Shown here one piece after another: positions 58,157-64,000 of a stretch of 64,000 nt of DNA. A model generated the notes under the pieces. The model was not told the origin of the DNA, made no database searches, and saw only the letters and a list, made by a program, of their open reading frames with translations. Position 1 is the first letter of the stretch. The number at the start of each line of letters is the position of its first letter. The stretch is from Dyella acidiphila. Lineage in GTDB: Bacteria > Pseudomonadota > Gammaproteobacteria > Xanthomonadales > Rhodanobacteraceae. The stretch lies in NCBI RefSeq assembly GCF_014863405.1, contig NZ_JACZZA010000002.1, positions 62,001 through 126,000 of the forward strand, given 5' to 3'. The translations under genes were made by a program, and so were the position numbers.

Positions 58157-58422
58157 CAGGTGTCTCCTCGATTATTGGTTTTCGCGTCCATTCCACCCCA
58201 GACGGAAATCGCGCGGCAGAACTTTAGGTATGCGGGGGACTCATTCGCTACCCTGCTTGGTGTCCCTAACAGCAAGCGGCGCAGAGTGTAGCAAAACCGT
58301 TAAGGGATCCGCACGCCGGACTTTCAGGGTCTGCGGGCATCCGGTGAAGCTTTGTTCAGGTAAATCGCGCACTTTCGCAGCCGTACGCTGACACTTCTTT
58401 ACATTTTACGTTTTCATACGAA

Positions 58423-58453
58423 TGAAAAAAGCCCGGCAGTGCCGGGCTTTTTC
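58423..58453 (-). terminator. Rho-independent terminator of ompA copy 2
   Basis: AAAAAAGCCCGGCA (58425-58438) pairs with TGCCGGGCTTTTT (58440-58452), and the minus strand carries the T-run. It lies between the twin ompA genes, so each has its own transcript end. Confidence 0.92.
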
Positions 58454-58472
58454 GTTAAACAGTTGCTGCGGA

Positions 58473-59615
58473 TTACTGCTGAACCTGCAATTCCGTGCGA
58501 CGGTTGCGTGCACGGCCCTCGGCCGTCTTGTTGCTGTCGATCGGATCGTTCAGGCCATGGCCGATCGGTCCTTCCAGCCGGCTCGGATCGATACCGTGCG
58601 AGGTCAGGTAGTCGTACACGATCTTGGCGCGGCGTTCCGACAGGCCCTGGTTGTACTGCGCGGTACCGACGCTGTCGGTGTAGCCGGCAACAGTCACGTG
58701 CACCTGCGGGTAGCGCTTGAGCGTATCGACGGCCTGATCCAGGATCGCCAGCGAATCGCTGCTCGGCACGGCCAGGGCCGGCTCGATGTTGGTCTCGCCC
58801 TTCTTCGGACGGTCGAACTTGAAGTTCACGCCCTTCAGGTCGATCACTACCTTCTGCGGGCAGCCATCCGGACCCACGATCGTGCCTTCCGGCAGATCCG
58901 GGCACTTGTTGTCGCACAGGTTCACGCCGTTGCGGAACTGCTTGGAGCAGTCCGGAGCGGCCGGCTGCGGCGGAGCGGCCGGCGCGGCAGCAGCCGGCAC
59001 GGCGCCGATCTTGGCCACCAGACTGAAGCCCAGGTACCAGTCGCCGTAGCCGTTCTTCGCCGGCTGGGTCTTGTCGTCCCAGTCATAGCGGTAGGCAGCT
59101 TCCACGCGGAAGTCGGCGCTGTCGGTGATCGACTTGGAGATACCCACGCCAGCCTGTGCAGCCGGATCCCAGCCCTTGTCGAACGGGTTGGAGTGATAGC
59201 TGCCCATCACGCCGCCCATCAGGTACGGGCGCCAGGAGTTGGCATCGCCGAAGAAGTAGCGGGCCGACACACCGTAGTTGTTGTTCGACCACTTGTTGCC
59301 CTGGCCGAACACGGCGCTGTCAGCGTCGCGCTTGGTGCGGTCCACGAACAGTTCCACCGAGACGTTCGGGCTGATGAACTTACCCACGGACAGACCGTAG
59401 AAGATCTGGCGGCTGTGCGTGTTGCGGTCGGTGTCGTTGTAGTAGCCGCCGACCGTGGGCGCGAGGTACCAGCGGTCGTCGAAGCCGTTCGGCCACGCCG
59501 GCGCACCCGAGGTTTCGGTGCTGCCGGCAGCTGCGGCGGTGTTGTCTTGCGCATGGGCGGCACCAACACCCCCCAGGGCAAGAGCAATCAGAAAATAAAG
59601 GCCCTTACGTTTCAT
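58473..59615 (-). CDS. OmpA-family outer membrane protein, copy 2
   Basis: A 380-aa twin of the gene at 57014, aligned without gaps at an offset of exactly 1459 bp. The barrel and the first part of the OmpA domain are nearly identical at DNA level. Differences cluster in the region after the signal peptide, in the linker (AAPPQPAA here against alternating Ala-Pro there) and near the C-terminus (HVTVAGYTD against KVMVAGYTD). The first 25 bp upstream of both ATGs are the same (ribosome-binding site), then sequences diverge. Confidence 0.93.
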   Translation of the reverse strand: MKRKGLYFLIALALGGVGAAHAQDNTAAAAGSTETSGAPAWPNGFDDRWYLAPTVGGYYNDTDRNTHSRQIFYGLSVGKFISPNVSVELFVDRTKRDADSAVFGQGNKWSNNNYGVSARYFFGDANSWRPYLMGGVMGSYHSNPFDKGWDPAAQAGVGISKSITDSADFRVEAAYRYDWDDKTQPAKNGYGDWYLGFSLVAKIGAVPAAAAPAAPPQPAAPDCSKQFRNGVNLCDNKCPDLPEGTIVGPDGCPQKVVIDLKGVNFKFDRPKKGETNIEPALAVPSSDSLAILDQAVDTLKRYPQVHVTVAGYTDSVGTAQYNQGLSERRAKIVYDYLTSHGIDPSRLEGPIGHGLNDPIDSNKTAEGRARNRRTELQVQQ

Positions 59616-59931
59616 CAGGTGTCTCCTCAATTCTTAATGATTGGGGCGATGCATCCGCCAAGAACAAACCGCTTTTCGTTATCGAGCACTAACGAATCGG
59701 TTAGCGCATTCCTGCGATAGCCCTGCACCCTGCGGCGCCAGTTTAACCAAAACTAAACGAGTTGCAAAATAAATGCTAATTGGCTCGACAGCCTACTGAA
59801 AGCCACCGACAAATCAAGTATTTAGGCGCATTCCCATTAGCCGCGAACGCAACAGGCCCACCTCGCCCCACCGAATGCCGGGTGCCTGAGGCACTGCCGG
59901 CATTCCGTATAGCTTTTACCCGCGGCCGTGT
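59616..59931. other. 316-bp gap with AT-rich ompA promoter region and prpD 3' hairpin
   Basis: No gene is seen. The AT-rich part (59740-59790) probably holds the promoter of ompA copy 2; a TTGCAA box on the minus strand is the best -35 guess. A long nested hairpin, GAATGCCGG (59873-59881) with CCGGCATTC (59897-59905) and inner GTGCC/GGCAC, lies 26 bp past the prpD stop and may end its transcript. Confidence 0.5.
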
Positions 59932-61383
59932 TTACAGCGCGAACAACCCCAGGAACGCCTGGATCGGCATGGCATCGAGCTTGGCCGGATCCGCCGTGGC
60001 GTCAAGGATCGCCTTGACGCGGTGCGAGGGCAAGTGACTGCGCATGGCCGCTTCGAACTTCTTCAACAGCACCGGGATGCCCTCGGCGCGGCGCTTGCGG
60101 TGGCCGATCGGATAATCGATGGACACCTTCTCGGTGCTGCTGCCGTCCTTGAAGAACACCTGCACCGAATTGCCGATATAGCGCTTCTCCGGATCGAAGT
60201 AGTCCTTGGTGAACTGCGGGTTCTCCGCCACCACCATTTTCTCGCGCAGGGCGTCGATGCGCGGATCGGCGGCGACGTCATCGTTGTAATCGTCGGCGGT
60301 GAGGCGGCCGAAGATCATGGGCACGGCCACCATGTACTGGATGCAATGGTCGCGGTCGGCGTAATTGGCCAGCGGGCCGGTCTTGTCGATGATGCGGCAG
60401 CCGGCTTCCTGGGTCTCGATCACCACCTTCTCGATCTGGTCGAGCTTGCCGGCGACCTGGCCGTGCAGCTGCATGGCGCATTCCACCGCGGTCTGCGCGT
60501 GGAACTCGGCCGGGAAGCTGATCTTGAACAGCACGTTCTCCATCACGTAGCTGCCGAACGGACGCTCGAACTGGAAGGCGTTGCCCTTGAAGGCCACGTC
60601 GTAATAGCCCCAGGTCTTGGCGCTGAGCGCCGACGGATAGCCCACCACGCCGCGATACACGGCATTGATGGCGTGCGTGACGGCACGGCGGCAGGCGTCG
60701 CCCGCAGCCCAGCTCTTGCGCGGTCCGGTGTTCGGCGCGTGACGGTAGGTGCGCAGCGCACCGTTGTCGATCCAGCTATGCGATACGGCGGTGGTGATCT
60801 GGTCCTTGTTACCGCCCAGCATTGCAGTGGCCACCGCGGTGGAGGCCAGGCGCACCAGGATCACGTGGTCCTGGCCGACGCGGTTGAAGCTGTTGAGCAA
60901 GGCGTAGCAGCCCTGGATTTCGTGCGCCTTGATCGCATAGGCGAGCACGTCGCGCACGCTCAGCGCCTTGCCGCCTTCACGCTCGGCCTGGCGGCTGAGG
61001 TAGTCGGCCACGGCGAGGATCGCGCCGAGGTTGTCCGAGGGATGGCCCCATTCCGCGGCCAGCCAGGTATCGTTGAAGTCCAGCCAGCGGATCTGGGTGC
61101 CGATGGCGAACGCCGCCTGCACCGGATCCAGCTCGTGGCTGGTGCCCGGCACGCGCGCGCCACCCGGCAGCGTGGCGCCCGGCACCACCGGCCCGAGGTG
61201 CTTCACGCATTCCGGAAACTTCATCGCCATCATCGCCGTGGCCAGCGAATCGAGCAGCATGTAGCGCGCGGTATCGTAGGCCTCGGTCGAATTGATCTGG
61301 TAGTCGGCCACGTAGTTGGCGATGTCGACCAGCGGCTGATCGGGGTCGGGACGCTTGGCGGAACGGATATCGTGCGCGCTCAT
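59932..61383 (-). CDS. prpD: 2-methylcitrate dehydratase PrpD
   Basis: A 483-aa PrpD that dehydrates 2-methylcitrate in propionate breakdown. Family blocks include RWLDFNDTWLAAEWGHPSDN, the CYALLNSFNRVG region and HAQTAVECAMQLHGQV. The start at 61383 (MSAHDIRS) gives the normal N-terminus. No prpB, prpC or acnD gene lies in the window, so it is separated from the rest of its pathway here. It is divergent from the TerC gene. Confidence 0.95.
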   Translation of the reverse strand: MSAHDIRSAKRPDPDQPLVDIANYVADYQINSTEAYDTARYMLLDSLATAMMAMKFPECVKHLGPVVPGATLPGGARVPGTSHELDPVQAAFAIGTQIRWLDFNDTWLAAEWGHPSDNLGAILAVADYLSRQAEREGGKALSVRDVLAYAIKAHEIQGCYALLNSFNRVGQDHVILVRLASTAVATAMLGGNKDQITTAVSHSWIDNGALRTYRHAPNTGPRKSWAAGDACRRAVTHAINAVYRGVVGYPSALSAKTWGYYDVAFKGNAFQFERPFGSYVMENVLFKISFPAEFHAQTAVECAMQLHGQVAGKLDQIEKVVIETQEAGCRIIDKTGPLANYADRDHCIQYMVAVPMIFGRLTADDYNDDVAADPRIDALREKMVVAENPQFTKDYFDPEKRYIGNSVQVFFKDGSSTEKVSIDYPIGHRKRRAEGIPVLLKKFEAAMRSHLPSHRVKAILDATADPAKLDAMPIQAFLGLFAL

Positions 61384-61453
61384 GGCAGGGGTCTCGCGAG
61401 GTAGGAAAACGCCCATTGTAGCGGGAGGGCGGTGGTTTCTTCAGAAATCCGGC

Positions 61454-61482
61454 TTGACCATTCCCGGCCACCTGTCGAAAAT
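61454..61482 (+). promoter_or_regulatory. Candidate promoter for the TerC transcript
   Basis: TTGACC at 61454-61459 and GAAAAT at 61477-61482 are 17 bp apart. They lie just before the Mn riboswitch, as expected for its transcript. Confidence 0.5.
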
Positions 61483-61496
61483 CCCTGCGGATCACA

Positions 61497-61610
61497 TCCC
61501 AAAGGGGAGTAGTTCCGGAGGCGGCCAGCCGTCTCCGCGCGGCAGTCGTCATCACGAGCGAGGCTTCGCTCCGGTCGCCGCGGTGGACCCACGAACGAGA
61601 CTTTTGCGAT
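61497..61610 (+). promoter_or_regulatory. yybP-ykoY (manganese) riboswitch
   Basis: Landmarks of the motif appear in order: AAAGGGGAGTAG at 61501-61512, GTCGTCATCACGA around 61545-61556, a CCGGTCG/CGGTGGACC stem region and GAGACTTTTGC at 61597-61607 that closes on the 5' AAAG. It lies 60 bp before a TerC-family gene, a common target of this Mn2+-sensing RNA. An ON response to Mn is inferred. Confidence 0.85.
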
Positions 61611-61669
61611 GACTGCGGGCCGCGCGCGCCCGCCGTCGTCGCTTGAGTCCAGCGCGTAGAGGAATCCGC

Positions 61670-62356
61670 ATGATCTTCCCCACTCATCTGCTCTCGGACC
61701 TGCTCACCATCGTCCTGCTGGACCTGGTACTGGCCGGCGACAACGCCATCGTGATCGCGCTCGCCGCGCGCAACCTGCCGCGCCAGCTGCAAAAACGCGC
61801 CGTGTTCTGGGGCACCTTCGGCGCGGTGGCCATACGTATCGTATTGACCGTGCTGGTGGTCTATCTGCTGGAATTGCCCGGCCTGATGCTGGCCGGCGGC
61901 GTGCTGCTGCTGCCCATCGCGTGGAAGCTGCTGCAACCCGCTCACGACGACGGCCATGAAATCGCCGCCGCCGCAGGTTTCTGGCCGGCGCTGCGTACCA
62001 TCGTGCTGGCCGATGCCTTGATGGGGCTGGATAACGTACTGGCCATCGCGGGTGCGGCCAAAGGCCATACCGGCCTGGTGGTGATCGGCCTGTTGATCAG
62101 CATTCCGCTGGTGGTATGGGGCTCCACCCTGATCCTGAAGCTGATCGAACGCTTCCCCATCATTGTGTATGCGGGCGCGGCGGCGATCGCGTGGACCGCC
62201 GGTCGCATGATCAGCCACGAAAAACTATGGCTGGGGTGGTTCGACACCCACGGCTGGATGAAACATGCGCTGGAGGCGGGTCTGGTGATCCTCGTCTGCG
62301 GCGGACGCTGGCTGCTCAACCGGCGCATCGCCGCACAACGTGCACGCAAGGCTTGA
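61670..62356 (+). CDS. TerC/YjbE-family integral membrane protein
   Basis: A 228-aa protein with about seven hydrophobic helices and the TerC acidic motifs DLVLAGDNAIVIALA near residue 20 and LADALMGLDNVLAIAG near residue 117. Members of this family are linked to Mn export, which suits the Mn riboswitch upstream. AGAGGA lies 6 nt before the ATG at 61670. Confidence 0.9.
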   Translation: MIFPTHLLSDLLTIVLLDLVLAGDNAIVIALAARNLPRQLQKRAVFWGTFGAVAIRIVLTVLVVYLLELPGLMLAGGVLLLPIAWKLLQPAHDDGHEIAAAAGFWPALRTIVLADALMGLDNVLAIAGAAKGHTGLVVIGLLISIPLVVWGSTLILKLIERFPIIVYAGAAAIAWTAGRMISHEKLWLGWFDTHGWMKHALEAGLVILVCGGRWLLNRRIAAQRARKA

Positions 62357-62413
62357 GCCCGGAAGCGCGGCACCGGACACTGTGCCGCTTCCCCGTCACC
62401 CCATGGAGTTGCC

Positions 62414-63025
62414 ATGAAGCTGTATTACATCCCCGGCGCCTGCTCGATGGCCGATCACATCGCGCTGGAGTGGATCGGCAAGCCTTACCAGACGGAAGCC
62501 GTGGCGCGCGATGCGCTGCGCTCGCCCGCATACCTGAAGATCAATCCCAGCGGCCAGGTGCCTGCACTGATCGATGACGATGGCTGGGTGCTGACCGAAA
62601 ACGTCGCCATCCTCAATTATCTGATCGATCGCTTCCCTGAAGCCGGCCTGGGCGGCGACGGTTCGGCGCGCGAACGCGCCGAAGTGAACCGCTGGCTGGC
62701 TTTCATCAATTCCGATGCGCACCCGGTATTCAAGCCGATCTTCGCGCCGCAGCGATTTATCGGCGACGAAACGCAGCATGCCTCAGTGCAGGAAACGGCG
62801 CGCCAGCGCCTGCGCGGCCACTTCGAGCGCTTGAACGCACAGTTGGCCGATCGCGAATGGCTCACCGGCCATCGCTCGGTGGCCGATGCATACCTGTTTG
62901 TGGTGTTGCGCTGGGCGAAGGCCAAGCAGGTGGACCTGCAAGGGCTGGATCACCTGGAAGCCTTCAGCACCCGCATGCATGCCGATGCCGGCGTAAAAGC
63001 CGTCATGCAGGCCGAGGGTATCTAA
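62414..63025 (+). CDS. Glutathione S-transferase, beta-class-like
   Basis: A 203-aa GST. The N-terminal thioredoxin-like domain begins KLYYIPGACSMADHIALEW with Cys10, the residue typical of beta-class bacterial enzymes, then the cis-Pro block GQVPALIDDDG and the glutathione-binding LTENVAILNYL. The helical C-terminal domain contains SVADAYLFVVLRWAK. Substrate unknown. It starts 57 bp after the TerC gene, possibly on the same transcript. Confidence 0.93.
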   Translation: MKLYYIPGACSMADHIALEWIGKPYQTEAVARDALRSPAYLKINPSGQVPALIDDDGWVLTENVAILNYLIDRFPEAGLGGDGSARERAEVNRWLAFINSDAHPVFKPIFAPQRFIGDETQHASVQETARQRLRGHFERLNAQLADREWLTGHRSVADAYLFVVLRWAKAKQVDLQGLDHLEAFSTRMHADAGVKAVMQAEGI

Positions 63026-63032
63026 GCGCACA

Positions 63033-63076
63033 GATCGCCTGCCGCTGCGCCTTGTTTCACGCAGCAGCAGGCGATC
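63033..63076. terminator. Two-way terminator hairpin
   Basis: GATCGCCTGC (63033-63042) pairs with GCAGGCGATC (63067-63076); an inner GCTGCG/CGCAGC stem extends it. It lies between the convergent GST and outer-membrane barrel genes. Confidence 0.7.
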
Positions 63077-63087
63077 GTCGCCGGCAC

Positions 63088-63939
63088 TCAGAAACGCAGG
63101 CGCACGAATACCGTGGGGCCGTTCATGCGCAAGGCCAGGTCATCGCTGTAGTAGTGATGCTGCTGATCGATCTTGATCCGGGTGTAGTCGTACTCAGCAC
63201 CGAATCCGATGTTCTGCCAGGGAAACCATTCCACGCCTGCCGCCGCATCCCAGATATGACCGCCCAGGTGGCTGCCGTTCTTTTTCACGCCGGATGCATT
63301 CACATACATGCGCAGGTTATTGGTGAAGGCGTGACGCCAGCCCAGTTGCAATTCCGGCGCCCAGGCACTGTCGGTGGTATAGGTGGACGCGTTGCCGATG
63401 ATTTGGCCGTTGAGGCTGGCCTCGCCGCTGATGCCCGCATGCACGCGGTAATAGGCCGCGCCCACGCCGATGCCGAATACGTCGCTCTGGTGCCCGAACC
63501 ACCATTTGTAGGCAGCGCTGCCGAAGTCGAAATTGACCCTGCCCGTGGCGCTCGCCGCGGCATCATAAGTGTTGCCGTCGAAATAGATCGACGTGCCTAG
63601 CGTCTTGGTGCGCGACTGGTCGATTTGATAGTAGTCGAAGGAAAAACCCTGGCTTGTCCCCAGCAGAAAATCGAAGCGCACTCGCGGCACGACTTGGTGC
63701 GAGGGAAAACCCAGATCGTGCTGCAGATTGAGATGGCCACTGACGTCGTAGCGATTCAGTCCCGCCCCCAGCGTCGTGCTGGTATCGGCGTAATAGGCAC
63801 CGAGCCAGATACTGAAGCGATCGAGCGCCGGCGAGAGCGTATCGTCCGTGCTTTGTGCAAACACGGGACTGCTGGCCAGGGCCAGCGCCGCAAAGAGCAG
63901 TCGGCGGCAACGGGGGCGGCAAAAAGGGGTGCTGCGCAT
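63088..63939 (-). CDS. Outer-membrane beta-barrel protein
   Basis: A 283-aa exported protein with a signal peptide (RRLLFAALALASSPVFA) and alternating hydrophobic strands through to a C-terminal Phe (VFVRLRF), the signal recognised by the barrel assembly machine. Aromatic girdle residues are frequent. I cannot place it in a named family beyond a small OmpA/OmpW-sized barrel. The start at 63939 has GGAG 7 nt upstream; the longer frame to 63969 has none. Confidence 0.75.
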   Translation of the reverse strand: MRSTPFCRPRCRRLLFAALALASSPVFAQSTDDTLSPALDRFSIWLGAYYADTSTTLGAGLNRYDVSGHLNLQHDLGFPSHQVVPRVRFDFLLGTSQGFSFDYYQIDQSRTKTLGTSIYFDGNTYDAAASATGRVNFDFGSAAYKWWFGHQSDVFGIGVGAAYYRVHAGISGEASLNGQIIGNASTYTTDSAWAPELQLGWRHAFTNNLRMYVNASGVKKNGSHLGGHIWDAAAGVEWFPWQNIGFGAEYDYTRIKIDQQHHYYSDDLALRMNGPTVFVRLRF

Positions 63940-64000
63940 GTGCAATCTCCATGACTTAGGCAAAGGCATGCCCGGAACGAATCAATGCGTTCCTCGAATA

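Overview
The window is 64 kb of GC-rich, densely packed chromosomal DNA. It most resembles a gammaproteobacterium of the Xanthomonadales/Lysobacterales, and a Rhodanobacteraceae-type genome (Dyella, Frateuria, Rhodanobacter) is my best guess. The clues are the gene order miaA-hfq-hflX-hflK-hflC-DUF2065-purA, REP-type palindromes starting GTCATCCCGGC, and the style of the encoded proteins. I see no rRNA, tRNA, CRISPR array, phage or insertion sequence.

Layout. 0.2-5 kb: a small unknown gene, an osmoprotectant-type ABC transporter with a fused binding protein-permease, and a YccS-like FUSC protein. 5.1-12.8 kb: a molybdenum operon behind a Moco riboswitch (moaA, fused moaC-moaB, moeA, moaD, moaE, mobA, an unknown gene, and a WtpABC-like molybdate/tungstate importer). 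12.9-20.6 kb: a convergent operon for an NAD-linked molybdenum formate dehydrogenase (OxlT-like antiporter, fdsG, fdsB, fdsA, fdhD, fdsD). The first operon makes the cofactor that the second uses. 20.9-26.2 kb: an unknown gene, a VOC protein, and gcvP behind a tandem glycine riboswitch. 26.3-33.8 kb: two paralogous exported M1 aminopeptidases flanking an AbiEi-like/Fic fusion with two arrays of operator-like repeats. 33.9-37.1 kb: a small membrane protein, a Sel1-like exported protein, an exported ubiquitin and an exported repeat (probably beta-propeller) protein. 37.3-42.1 kb: two diguanylate cyclases, an odd HMGL-like protein and a HipA core lacking its N-domain. 42.2-48.7 kb: the purA-hfl-hfq-miaA cluster. 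48.8-64 kb: a Gly-rich exported protein, tdh, a giant DUF748 protein, kbl, a pseudouridine synthase, twin OmpA genes, prpD, a TerC protein behind a yybP-ykoY riboswitch, a GST and an outer-membrane barrel.

The most striking object is the gene at 35602-35916. It encodes a cleavable signal peptide whose predicted cut site lies exactly before Met1 of a ubiquitin that matches human ubiquitin at 70 of 73 positions and stops just short of the RGG tail. It sits 24 bp downstream of the exported repeat-protein gene, in an apparent two-gene operon. Other items worth following are three 82-bp palindromic elements that supply stop codons to three molybdenum/formate genes, the duplicated operator geometry at the Fic gene, a probable CTG start for hflX, and the pairing of an HMGL-like enzyme with a PAS-GGDEF protein.
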